A stretch of DNA of 64,000 nt from NCBI GenBank assembly GCA_910575105.1, contig CAJTDK010000010.1:62001-126000 (forward strand), read 5' to 3'. Made by a program: the position numbers and the translations under genes. Every line of letters begins with the position of its first letter. Position 1 is the stretch's first letter. The DNA is from Lachnospiraceae bacterium. Lineage in GTDB: Bacteria > Bacillota > Clostridia > Lachnospirales > Lachnospiraceae. Below the pieces are notes generated by a model. It was not told the origin of the DNA. It saw only the letters and a list, made by a program, of their open reading frames with translations, and ran no database searches. Below, piece after piece: positions 37,698-46,094 of this stretch.

Positions 37698-37758
37698 AAG
37701 GTGCAAAGATATTCCCACAACAAAAAGGCCTGACAGGAATAGACTTTGCACCTTTTTT
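37698..37758. terminator. Strong terminator after nfo, likely bidirectional
   Basis: AAGGTGCAAAG and CTTTGCACCTT make an 11-bp outer stem, with an inner TATTCC/GGAATA stem, followed by six T on the plus strand. On the minus strand the same stem is followed by TTTT and can serve the small gene at 37825-37929. Confidence 0.9.
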
Positions 37759-37824
37759 ATATTTAAAATGATAAATCCTTGACATTAACACTCATGGAGG
37801 ATAATTTGGCAACTGTGATTTTAA

Positions 37825-37929
37825 TCAAATAATCCAGTCCTGATTCTCATGTCCCCCGTTCGCCCTTTTCACACGCTGAAGGTCTATATATCTGTCAATG
37901 GTTATCGTAATCGATTCTTTTTCCGTCAT
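37825..37929 (-). CDS. 34-residue protein, function unknown
   Basis: A short gene with strong expression signals. GGAGGTGG lies 7 nt before the ATG, a TTTACA-N17-TATAAT promoter is upstream, and the nfo-side hairpin can end the transcript. The peptide starts MTEKESITITIDRYIDLQRV and ends GGHENQDWII. It contains one predicted beta strand and a helix, a pattern seen in short ribbon-helix-helix-like proteins, but it is too short for a safe assignment. No transmembrane segment is present. Confidence 0.6.
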   Translation of the reverse strand: MTEKESITITIDRYIDLQRVKRANGGHENQDWII

Positions 37930-37973
37930 ATTTTCCACCTCCATATAAAAGATTATTGTCTTTCCTAATTTCT

Positions 37974-38002
37974 ATTATAACGAACAGACCAATAGGTGTA
38001 AA
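37974..38002 (-). promoter_or_regulatory. Promoter of the 34-residue protein gene
   Basis: TTTACA (37997-38002) and TATAAT (37974-37979) with a 17-nt spacer on the minus strand, about 45 nt upstream of the start codon. Confidence 0.65.
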
Positions 38003-38018
38003 GCTTTATCCTCCCTAT

Positions 38019-38615
38019 CTATCCCATAACTCCCATGATTTTTATATAATCTTCCGTCTTGTCCTGCATAATCTGAAAGCCTTTTCCAATCTCCTCCAGA
38101 GAAATTCTGTGGGAAATCAATTTTTCCGGGGAAAAACGGCCGTTTGCGAGCCGTTCCACCACATAATTCCAGTCATCATCCGCCTTCCCGGTAAATGAAG
38201 AATTCCACGTCCCCGTAAGGGTAAGCTGGTTTTTCAGTATCTTCCAGTAAATATCCTTAGGAAGCTTTATATCTGAAAGTGGGTTCCCCACCAGACAGAC
38301 TCTCCCTTCAGCAGTCAGGTCAATCGCCTGAGACACAGTCTCATCCCTTCCCACACATTCAAAAAAAACATCTGCCCCTGCTCCGCCTGTGCGCTCCATC
38401 ATCCACCGGTCCACTTCCACCCTTCTGCTGTCACAGAAGTTTTGTTCTAAAAGCCCCATGTCAAGAACTATTTCTTTCTGGAAATCCTTATTCCCGATTA
38501 CAAAAATGTTCTTAACCCCCGCATCCAGAAGAAAACTGACAAGCAGAAGTCCTATGGTTCCCAGGCCGCAGACCGCCACATTTTCCCCAATAAGCGGCAA
38601 GACTCTTCGTATCGC
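38019..38615 (-). pseudogene. C-terminal half of a zinc-type medium-chain alcohol dehydrogenase
   Basis: About 198 residues cover the NAD-binding half of a sorbitol/galactitol-phosphate dehydrogenase-like enzyme. Seen are AVCGLGTIGLLLVSFLLDAG, GGAGADVFFECVGRDETV, GRVCLVGNPLSDIKLPKDIY and GTWNSSFTGKADDDWNYVV. The N-terminal catalytic half with the zinc ligands is missing. The frame runs without a stop into a TnpB fragment at 38615/38616, so the true start is lost. An internal ATG at 38600 (MPLIGENVAV) has no ribosome site. Confidence 0.8.
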
Positions 38616-39148
38616 ATACTGGTTCCCGTCTGTCAGCTCGATAAATATGCGTTTGCGGCGTTCCTTTGTAGCCAGGTATATCCCGTGATCTTTGTAGCGG
38701 TATGCCTTTTGAGAAAGGGAAATCCTTCCGCTTTATCCGTGTGAAGCCTGACATGGTATTTTCTTACCTGCCTGCACAGATAGCGGTGCAGCTTCCCGGT
38801 ATCCACAAGCTTTGACAGTTCTTCCTGCTTTTCCTGCATCTCCTTCGGGAGCTTAACCGGCTCCTGCGTAAGCACCGCGGCAAAGGCATTGCTGACCTTT
38901 AAAAGAAAACGAAGATAATGCTTTTCATCCCCGGTCAGATTCTCATTTTCCCCAAGGAGCTTCAGTACCTTCAATTTCGTGCGCGTCCACTGGCACTTTA
39001 TGTCTCCAAGCGCATCAAATACAGACAGATAAAAATACACTGACGGCAGCCCTAGCTCTCCTCTGAGGCCGCTTGCGGTCATCTCATTCTGAACCGTATA
39101 GCCCGGATAAAGCTTTGACAGGCTTCTACTTTTTTTGTCAATATCCAT
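38616..39148 (-). pseudogene. tnpB: TnpB (IS200/IS605 OrfB-like) N-terminal fragment
   Basis: The sequence reads KLYPGYTVQNEMTASGLRGE, GLPSVYFYLSVFDALGDIK and ENLTGDEKHYLRFLLKVSNA, then, after a +/-1 frameshift near a CTCAAAAGG run, YRYKDHGIYLATKERRKRIF and IELTDGNQY. This layout matches the N-terminal region of RNA-guided TnpB-like transposon nucleases of Clostridia as I remember them. The RuvC catalytic part is absent because the fragment is joined in frame to the alcohol dehydrogenase half. No transposon ends or TnpA are visible. It is not functional. Confidence 0.6.
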
Positions 39149-39190
39149 TTCTCATGGAAAATATATAAAATTCTCCCAAAAAATGCCGCA

Positions 39191-39246
39191 AAATAAAAAT
39201 CACTTCAAAATGATCTTTTGCTGCAAAAATCATTTCAAAGTGATTT
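39191..39246 (-). terminator. Terminator of the opp-tld operon
   Basis: On the minus strand two 18-nt arms (39229-39246 and 39197-39214) pair fully if two G-U pairs are allowed. A 14-nt loop separates them and TTTTTATTT follows. The mismatches are G-U only when read on the minus strand, which supports minus-strand transcription. Confidence 0.75.
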
Positions 39247-39341
39247 GTTATTAAAACATAATTTACAAAACAACCGGCTTACCGTCTACCAGCCGGCGTA
39301 CTTACTCATTTCATCTCTTACCATCTGATGCATCCTCTTTC

Positions 39342-40697
39342 CTACTTCCCAGACACCACCAGCTTTTTCACCTTCACCGTCGGCCCGAGTACGCACACGT
39401 CGTCCACCGTCCGGTACACCGCATCGTCTCCGATCATCTCCATATCCTCCCACAGTTCGCAGATATTTCCCGATATGGTAAACTGGTTCAGGGCGGTGCA
39501 CACACGCCCGCCTTCGATCCGGTTCCCCGACGCTAGAATTGAGAAATCCCCGGTCTTCGTATCGGTCCCGGCAAATGCACCTTCAATCCTGGTAATATAG
39601 ATACCGCCCTCGGCCGCCGCGATCATCTCCTTACGGGAATATGTCTTATCCCCGGAGCCAAGCCGCACATTGGTGGCTCTCGTTCCGATATCGGCAGTGA
39701 TATCCGGCTTAAAGCCGTTTCCGGTACTTACTTTCCCTGCCGCGGCAGCATCCCTTTTATTATAGAGTGCCGCCTCAAAGACTCCGTCCCGGATAAGCAT
39801 TTTTTTTGTGACCGGCACTCCCTCGTCGTCAATCCTGCGCCTGCAGGTTCCGTGAGGGCTGAAGGGGTCTTCCTCAAGCCGGAGCGCCGAACAGCCGATC
39901 CGTTCTCCCTCGCGCCCGGCCAGCGCGCTTAAGTCATGCCGGAGGTTCTCACCGTAAAACATCGGGAGGTAATGCCCGAGAAGCTCTGCCGTTACACAGT
40001 TTTCCAGGACGATGGGACAGCTCCTTGAGATGACTGTATCCGCATGGAGGCCGAACCTGGCGTATTTGGCCGCACGCCTTGCCAGATTGCCGGCAGTCTC
40101 CCGGAACCCCACCTCATCCTGCGCGTCCACGATACCAAGCTTAAACGCTCCCGCCACATATCCTTCATCCCTGGCAATGACCCGGATCGTAAAGCTGCAG
40201 TCCCCGTTGTCATCCGCCAGATAATTGCCCTGTCCGTCAATCAGCGTAACCGTGTCCTCGAACTGGCGGTACTCGCAGATTTCCACCGTGTCCGCCTTCT
40301 CGCAGGCAAGAGCCTGGCGCTCCGCGTATTTCAGAATATCCGTCACCTTATCCCGGTCAACCCCGCGCCATCTTTTTCCCCGCAGGTCTATGCTCTCTCC
40401 AATGCACTCCGGCAGCTGCCTTTCCCCGAACACGCCCGCCGTCTCCTTAAGCCTCCGGAAGATCTCCTCATGGGCACTCAGGGAACCGGCGTAAGCACAG
40501 CAGTATTCGCCGTCCCACGCCGCCTCGATAAAATACATCCCCGCAGCGCCCTCTTCAAAGGCCTTAAGCTTCTGATGCTGCACAGAAAGGCAGAGGAATC
40601 TGCGGCTGTCCACTGTCAGCCTCCTGTGGGTAAAGCCCTGCTCCTTAAGTTCGTCCATGAACTTCAATATCTCCGGATCTTTCGCCGCACTGATCAT
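39342..40697 (-). CDS. tldE: TldE/PmbA-type subunit of the TldD-TldE peptidase
   Basis: A 451-residue member of the TldD/PmbA family without the HExxxH zinc motif, so it is the non-catalytic TldE-like partner. Seen are SCPIVLENCVTAELLGHYLP, EGERIGCSALRLEEDPFSPH, and the C-terminal TKTGDFSILASGNRIEGG. TldD-TldE form a heterodimeric metalloprotease with a substrate tunnel that digests unfolded short peptides and matures some RiPPs. The start ATG overlaps the tldD stop by 4 nt. Confidence 0.88.
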   Translation of the reverse strand: MISAAKDPEILKFMDELKEQGFTHRRLTVDSRRFLCLSVQHQKLKAFEEGAAGMYFIEAAWDGEYCCAYAGSLSAHEEIFRRLKETAGVFGERQLPECIGESIDLRGKRWRGVDRDKVTDILKYAERQALACEKADTVEICEYRQFEDTVTLIDGQGNYLADDNGDCSFTIRVIARDEGYVAGAFKLGIVDAQDEVGFRETAGNLARRAAKYARFGLHADTVISRSCPIVLENCVTAELLGHYLPMFYGENLRHDLSALAGREGERIGCSALRLEEDPFSPHGTCRRRIDDEGVPVTKKMLIRDGVFEAALYNKRDAAAAGKVSTGNGFKPDITADIGTRATNVRLGSGDKTYSRKEMIAAAEGGIYITRIEGAFAGTDTKTGDFSILASGNRIEGGRVCTALNQFTISGNICELWEDMEMIGDDAVYRTVDDVCVLGPTVKVKKLVVSGK

Positions 40698-42118
40698 ATC
40701 TCCTTACCTCCCACTGTCATTTCCGTGATCCTGACCGCGGGCTGCCCCGCCCCGATGGGGATCTGTCCGCTGCCCGCATAGCAGTAGCCCTGCTCCAGGG
40801 CAAAATTACCGGACACCATATCCACCCTTGGCAGGATCTCGCGCCCGGTTCCGATAAGGGTAGCGCTCTTTACCGGCACGGTGATCTCTCCCCTCTCGAT
40901 CAGGTAAGTCTCCCCGGTGTTAAAATTGAACTCTCCGGTGGCCGGGTCTACAGAGCCTGCATTGATATCCTTCACATAAAGCCCCTTGTCCACGGAGCCG
41001 ATCATCTCTTCAAGATCATCTTCCCCCGGCGCAATATACGTGTTCGTCATGCGTGAGGTAGGCGCAAAACGGTAATTCTCCCGCCTGCCGGAGCCTGTGG
41101 GAGACATTCCCATCTTTTTCGCAGTTATCCGGTCCAGAAGATACCCTTTTAATATGCCTTTCTCGATCAGTATATTCTTCCGGGTCGGCACACCCTCGTC
41201 ATCGATCCCAAGGGAGCCCCACTCTCCGGCAACCGTCCCGTCATCCACAAGTGTCACCTTATCCGAAGCAATCTTCGTGCCAAGCTTTCCTGCGAATTCC
41301 GAGCATCCGTCCGCCACCGCGCTTCCCTCCAGGGAATGCCCGCACGCCTCGTGGAAAAACAATCCGCCGAAGCCATTTGCGATGATGACCGGCATCCGCC
41401 CCACCGGGCAGGTCTTAGCGCCCAGCATGGACTTTGCCGCCCTGGCCGCCTTCTTTGCCCCCTCCGCAGGCACATCCGACTCAAGAAACTCCGGCCCGCT
41501 CATGGCTCCCGGGCCTGCAAATCCTGTCTGCCGGTTCTCGTCACGTTCATCCCTGGCAGTCATGGTAAAGCGCACCCTCGTCCGCATCCTCCGGTCCTCG
41601 GCGTACACGCCCTCCGTATTGGCAATCTGCACCCGCTGATCCTCGTCCGTGTAGAAAGCGCTGCCCTGCACGATACCATCCGCAGCCCCTCTCCCGGCAG
41701 CGATCCCGCTCTTAATCAGGCCGATCTTTCTTCCCAGAGCCAGACTGCCCGCCCCTGATAAAGGCGCCATGATCTCAAGGGGGCGCACCTCTGCCAGAGG
41801 GGTTCTTCCTCCCGGAATCCCCCGCTCCTTCTGCCCCCAGGCCTGCCGGCTCTGGCCGCCGCACTCCTGAAGCCGCTCCTTTAACAGCCTAAAGAGCCTT
41901 CCCTCATCCGCATCCGCGCTGTAGAGATATTCGCTGGCGAGCCCCCAGAACATCCGGATCCCGATGCCGCTCTCCCGCCCGCAGACGCAGCTTGCCACCT
42001 GCTCATCCATAAGCTTAAACCTCGTCCGGGACACATCCTCATAAAACACCTCCGCATAGTCTGCCCCATGTGAGATAACATAATCCAATATTTTCTCAAT
42101 ATATGTCCTAGAAAGCAT
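40694..42118 (-). CDS. tldD: TldD-type metallopeptidase subunit
   Basis: A 474-residue catalytic partner. The zinc motif is FFHEACGHSLEG (HExxxH). Other family segments are GADYAEVFYEDVSRTRFKLM, TLVDDGTVAGEWGSLGIDDE and GSVDPATGEFNFNTGETYLI. The frame is open upstream to 42250, but that would overlap oppF; the ATG at 42118 is used because GAGAGG precedes it and SHGADYAEV is the family's usual start region. It follows oppF by 32 nt, so it is part of the opp operon. Confidence 0.9.
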   Translation of the reverse strand: MLSRTYIEKILDYVISHGADYAEVFYEDVSRTRFKLMDEQVASCVCGRESGIGIRMFWGLASEYLYSADADEGRLFRLLKERLQECGGQSRQAWGQKERGIPGGRTPLAEVRPLEIMAPLSGAGSLALGRKIGLIKSGIAAGRGAADGIVQGSAFYTDEDQRVQIANTEGVYAEDRRMRTRVRFTMTARDERDENRQTGFAGPGAMSGPEFLESDVPAEGAKKAARAAKSMLGAKTCPVGRMPVIIANGFGGLFFHEACGHSLEGSAVADGCSEFAGKLGTKIASDKVTLVDDGTVAGEWGSLGIDDEGVPTRKNILIEKGILKGYLLDRITAKKMGMSPTGSGRRENYRFAPTSRMTNTYIAPGEDDLEEMIGSVDKGLYVKDINAGSVDPATGEFNFNTGETYLIERGEITVPVKSATLIGTGREILPRVDMVSGNFALEQGYCYAGSGQIPIGAGQPAVRITEMTVGGKEI

Positions 42119-42150
42119 CCTCTCTTTGTTCCTCTCCGTTTTTTCAGAAT

Positions 42151-43113
42151 TTATATCTTCCCGCACATATGGCACGCCACAAAGTGCCCCGGCTCCATCT
42201 CTCTTAACTTTGGCATCTCTTTCCCGCAGATCTCTTTGGCGTACTTGCACCTCGCCTTGAACCGGCAGCCGTCCGGCGGATTGATCGGGCTTGGCACCTC
42301 GCCTTCCAGGTGCACTCTCGTCTTTCCTTCCTCCTCGTCGGGATCCGCCTCCGGGATCGCCGAGATCAGCGCCTGGGTATAAGGATGCATCGGATGGTCG
42401 TAAAGCTCCTTATTCCCCACAAGCTCTACCATAGAGCCAAGGTACATCACGCCTACCCGGTCAGAGATATGCTTAACCATGGAAAGGTCGTGGGAGATAA
42501 ACAAGTAGGTAAGTCCCATCTCCCGCTGCAGCTTGATCAGAAGGTTGACGATCTGCGCTTGTATGGACACGTCCAGCGCGGAGATCGGCTCGTCGCAGAC
42601 GATGAACTTCGGCTCCACCGCTAAAGCTCTGGCAATCCCTACACGCTGCCTCTGCCCGCCGGAAAGCTCGTGTGCAAACCGGTTGGCATACTCCGCATTC
42701 AGGCCCACCTTATGAAGCAGCTCATTGACCCGCTCCTCCTTCTCCTTTTCCGAGATCTGGAAATGCACGTTCATGCCCTCGGTGATGATCTCCCCGATGG
42801 TCATACGCGGGTCAAGGGAAGCGTACGGATCTTGGAAGATGATCTGGGCGTCCTTGCGAAAGCCAAGCAGTTCCTTTCCCTTGAACTTTGACACGTCCCG
42901 CCCCTCAAAGAGCACGGTTCCGCTGGTGGCGTCGTAAAGCTTGACCAGGGTTCGCCCGCATGTGGTCTTCCCGCAGCCGGACTCCCCGACAAGGCCCAGC
43001 GTCTCTCCCTTCTTAAGCCGGATGTTCACGCCGTCCACAGCCTTTAAGATCTGGTTCTTTCCCGCCTTGAAATATTTACATAGATTTTTCGCCTCGACAA
43101 TATATTCGCCCAT
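42151..43113 (-). CDS. oppF: Oligopeptide/dipeptide ABC transporter ATP-binding protein
   Basis: A 320-residue ATPase of the OppF/DppF type. Walker A is [18 protein letters not shown], the signature is HELSGGQRQRVGIARALAVE, Walker B is FIVCDEPISALDVSIQAQ, and the switch His is in YLFISHDLSMV. The C-terminal oligo_HPY extension ends with a cysteine-containing stretch (PPDGCRFKARCKYAKEIC) typical of the family. Its ATG overlaps the oppD stop by 1 nt. Confidence 0.94.
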   Translation of the reverse strand: MGEYIVEAKNLCKYFKAGKNQILKAVDGVNIRLKKGETLGLVGESGCGKTTCGRTLVKLYDATSGTVLFEGRDVSKFKGKELLGFRKDAQIIFQDPYASLDPRMTIGEIITEGMNVHFQISEKEKEERVNELLHKVGLNAEYANRFAHELSGGQRQRVGIARALAVEPKFIVCDEPISALDVSIQAQIVNLLIKLQREMGLTYLFISHDLSMVKHISDRVGVMYLGSMVELVGNKELYDHPMHPYTQALISAIPEADPDEEEGKTRVHLEGEVPSPINPPDGCRFKARCKYAKEICGKEMPKLREMEPGHFVACHMCGKI

Positions 43114-44129
43114 TACTCTTCCTCCCTGTCATAAAATGATCTTACCTTCGGAGCTTTCTCATGCATGAGCCAGCAGGACGCCTTGTGGGTGTCTGTAATC
43201 ACCGTCTCCGGCGGCTTTCTCTCTTTGCATACCGGCATGCAGTACTCGCATCTGTCCGCGAAAGGACAGTGGTTTAACGGAAGCAGAAGATCTGGCGGAG
43301 TTCCTCCGAGGGCGTAGAGCTCTTCCTTGGACTCCGTCCCGAGCCTTGGCACAGAGCGCAGCAGCGCCCACGTATAGGGATGCCTGCTCTCGTAGAAGAT
43401 CTCCTTCGTGGTTCCCCTCTCTACTACCTCGCCTGCATACATGACCTGGATACGGTCCGCAAAATTAGCTACGACACCAAGGTCGTGGGTAACCAGGATG
43501 ATGGCCGTGTTCATCTTTGTCTTAAGCTCCATCATCAGGTCCATGATCTGTGCCTGGATCGTCACGTCAAGAGCCGTCGTCGGCTCGTCCGCGATCAGCA
43601 CATTGGGATTGCAGGCAAGGGCAATGGCGATCATCACCCTCTGGCGCATACCGCCGGACATCTCGTGGGGATAGTTGTCGATCCGTTTTTCCGGGCTGGG
43701 GATATTTACCGTCTTAAGCATACCTATGGCCTCTTCCCTCGCCGACTTCTTATCCAGCTTTTTATGTATCATCAGACTCTCCATGATCTGGTCGCCCACG
43801 GTCATGGTGGGATTTAAGGAGGTCATGGGATCCTGGAAGATCATGCCTACCTCATCTCCCCGGAAGTCGCACAGCTCCTTCTCGCTCATCTTCAGCACGT
43901 CTTTCCCGTTACAGACGATCTTCGACTCCGGCTTGATCACCGCAAAGGGCGGCTTTAGAAGGCGGAGGATGGATTTGGCCGTCACGGTCTTTCCGCAGCC
44001 GGACTCCCCGACGAAAGCCAGCGTCTCCCCTTTACTTAACTCAAAGCTTACGCCGCGCACGGCTTTTACCTCGCCGGCGTATGTATTAAAAGAAACATTC
44101 AGGTTCTCAACTTCTAATATTTTTTCCAT
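43113..44129 (-). CDS. oppD: Oligopeptide/dipeptide ABC transporter ATP-binding protein
   Basis: A 338-residue ATPase, partner of OppF. Walker A is [20 protein letters not shown], the signature is [20 protein letters not shown], Walker B is [18 protein letters not shown], and the switch is [20 protein letters not shown]. The C-terminal Cys motif is [16 protein letters not shown]. It lies 11 nt downstream of oppC. Confidence 0.94.
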   Translation of the reverse strand: MEKILEVENLNVSFNTYAGEVKAVRGVSFELSKGETLAFVGESGCGKTVTAKSILRLLKPPFAVIKPESKIVCNGKDVLKMSEKELCDFRGDEVGMIFQDPMTSLNPTMTVGDQIMESLMIHKKLDKKSAREEAIGMLKTVNIPSPEKRIDNYPHEMSGGMRQRVMIAIALACNPNVLIADEPTTALDVTIQAQIMDLMMELKTKMNTAIILVTHDLGVVANFADRIQVMYAGEVVERGTTKEIFYESRHPYTWALLRSVPRLGTESKEELYALGGTPPDLLLPLNHCPFADRCEYCMPVCKERKPPETVITDTHKASCWLMHEKAPKVRSFYDREEE

Positions 44130-44140
44130 ATCCGTCTCTC

Positions 44141-45088
44141 CTATTTTCGTAATTTCGGGTCAAGCGCATCCCGAAGGCCGTCGCCCAGCAGCGTAAATGA
44201 AAGCATAGTCAGCGCGATCATCAGCGCCGGGAACATTAACTGGTACGGGTAGAACATGAAGTTCTGCTGTGCCGCTGAAGCCAGCGCGCCCCAGCTTGTT
44301 GACGGGGGCTGGATGCCTAGTCCTACGTAGCTTAGGAACGCCTCCGAGAAGATGTATCCCGGGATATCAAACGTAATGGCGACGATAATCATGCCGATGG
44401 TATTGGGGATCATATGCTTTAAGATGATCTTAATCGGCGCAACCCCCAGTGCATTTGCCGCAAGAACGTACTCCTGAGTCTTTAGCTGCAGCATCTGCCC
44501 GCGCACAAGCCTTGCGATGCCGCACCACCCGGTGAGGGTAAGGGCTACCAGCATGGTCCCTAAGCTCTTGCTGTCGGTGATGACAGAGATCAGGATAACG
44601 ATGATCAGATAAGGGATACTAAGGAGCACCTCTACGATACGCATCATGATATCATCTACCGCGCCGCCAAAATACGCTGCGATCCCGCCGTAGATACTGC
44701 CCACGACGCTGGCGATGACCGCACCTAAGATACCGATGATGATAGAGACGCGCCCTGCCTGCCATACTCGGGCAAAAAGATCCCTTCCCAGGTCGTCCGT
44801 CCCGAACCAGTGCTTTGCGCTGGGTCCCTGGTTTATGGCGTCTGCGTCGATCTGCTCAAATTCATAGCCGCTGATGGCCGGCCCGAAGATGATAAAAAAG
44901 ATAAGGATCAGGAGGATGATGAGGGCGACGAACGCTACCCGGTTCTCCTTAAGCCTCCTCCACGCGTCTCTCCAGTAGCCGATACGGGGCCTTGAGGGAG
45001 CCTCCGCATCCTTGTCGATCCCGACGATCCGAAACATCTCGTCAGGTATATCCATATTCAACTCTTTACTTTCTGTATTTGCTAACAT
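44141..45088 (-). CDS. oppC: Peptide ABC transporter permease (OppC/DppC)
   Basis: A 315-residue inner permease. An N-terminal cytoplasmic segment leads to TM1 (NRVAFVALIILLILIFFIIF), then come five further helices, with the BPD EAA-type loop ANALGVAPIKIILKHMIPNT that docks on the ATPases. The start at 45088 is the ATG 8 nt from AGGAGG; a GTG two codons earlier is less likely. Confidence 0.93.
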   Translation of the reverse strand: MLANTESKELNMDIPDEMFRIVGIDKDAEAPSRPRIGYWRDAWRRLKENRVAFVALIILLILIFFIIFGPAISGYEFEQIDADAINQGPSAKHWFGTDDLGRDLFARVWQAGRVSIIIGILGAVIASVVGSIYGGIAAYFGGAVDDIMMRIVEVLLSIPYLIIVILISVITDSKSLGTMLVALTLTGWCGIARLVRGQMLQLKTQEYVLAANALGVAPIKIILKHMIPNTIGMIIVAITFDIPGYIFSEAFLSYVGLGIQPPSTSWGALASAAQQNFMFYPYQLMFPALMIALTMLSFTLLGDGLRDALDPKLRK

Positions 45089-45100
45089 ATTCACATCCTC

Positions 45101-46024
45101 CTACTTCACTCGGATTCTCGGATCCATAAGGCTGTACGCGATATCCACCACAAGCTGCACGAACACAAAAAGCGCCGCCGCGAAGATGGTCGTACCGATG
45201 ATCATCGTATAGTCCCTGTCATTGATCGAATTAATATAATAGAAGCCAAGACCCGGGATACCAAAGATCTTCTCTACCACGAAGGAGCCGGTGAATATCC
45301 CGGACACCTGTCCTACAAGCAGCGTCATACAGGGGAGAAATGCATTTTTAAGGACATGCCTTTTGATTACATTCATCCTGCTGACACCCTTCGCCTCCGC
45401 GGTGAGGATATAGTCCTGCCCCATAACGTCTAACATGTTGGACTTCACATAACGGGCGTAGGTGGCGATGGTTCCGAAGCTTAGCACGATAATCGGGAGT
45501 ATGACGTTCTTATAGCTCCCCCATCCGGTAGTAGGCAGCACCATCAGTTTTACGCTGAAAATGTACTGGAGCACCGACGCCAGCACGAACACCGGCACCG
45601 TGATTCCCAGGATAGCGATAAACATCACGATATAATCCGGCCACTTGTTCTTGTGGAGGGCGGCGACAATCCCGAGCAGGATACCGATCACCAGACCGAT
45701 GATCAGCGCCAGCCCGCCCGGAACTGCCGACACTTCTGAATTTTCAACCAATGTATCGGTAACCTGGCGGCCGGGATAACGTAAGGATTCCCCCATCTCT
45801 CCCTTGCTCAGCAGGTTTTTCATAAAGATCACATACTGCTCTGGCGTGGATTTGTCCAGGCCATACTTTTCATAATAGTTCGCCCTCGTTTCCTCCGGCA
45901 GGTTCCTGGCCATATGCGCCAGCGGGTCGCCGGGAATGCTGTGCATCAGAAAGAAGGTCGCGGTAATAACGATCAATAACGTAACCAGCATATATGCCAC
46001 ACGTTTTACTATAAATTTTGCCAT
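45101..46024 (-). CDS. oppB: Peptide ABC transporter permease (OppB/DppB)
   Basis: A 307-residue permease with TM1 at the N-terminus (AYMLVTLLIVITATFFLMHS) and the family motif HSIPGDPL. The EAA loop is TAEAKGVSRMNVIKRHVLKN, and the last periplasmic/TM part is FVVEKIFGIPGLGFYYINSI. The start at 46024 follows GGAAGAG; the longer frame to 46057 lacks support and overlaps the hairpin downstream of oppA. Confidence 0.93.
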   Translation of the reverse strand: MAKFIVKRVAYMLVTLLIVITATFFLMHSIPGDPLAHMARNLPEETRANYYEKYGLDKSTPEQYVIFMKNLLSKGEMGESLRYPGRQVTDTLVENSEVSAVPGGLALIIGLVIGILLGIVAALHKNKWPDYIVMFIAILGITVPVFVLASVLQYIFSVKLMVLPTTGWGSYKNVILPIIVLSFGTIATYARYVKSNMLDVMGQDYILTAEAKGVSRMNVIKRHVLKNAFLPCMTLLVGQVSGIFTGSFVVEKIFGIPGLGFYYINSINDRDYTMIIGTTIFAAALFVFVQLVVDIAYSLMDPRIRVK

Positions 46025-46056
46025 CTTTTCTCTTCCTTTCCTTTCCTGAAACTGCA

Positions 46057-46089
46057 AAATACCGCCGTCAAAACCAGACGGCGGTATTT
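46057..46089 (-). terminator. Intercistronic hairpin between oppA and oppB
   Basis: AAATACCGCCGTC and GACGGCGGTATTT form a perfect 13-bp stem with a 7-nt loop, 5 nt after the oppA stop, followed by TTTT on the minus strand. It probably ends most transcripts or protects the oppA mRNA end, so that binding protein exceeds transporter. Confidence 0.85.
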
Positions 46090-46094
46090 GTTAC

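Noticed and set aside
39191-39246. Considered as an IS end or a second MITE
   Set aside because: The paired arms differ by exactly the bases that form G-U pairs on the minus strand and are followed by a T tract, so a terminator of the opp-tld operon explains it.
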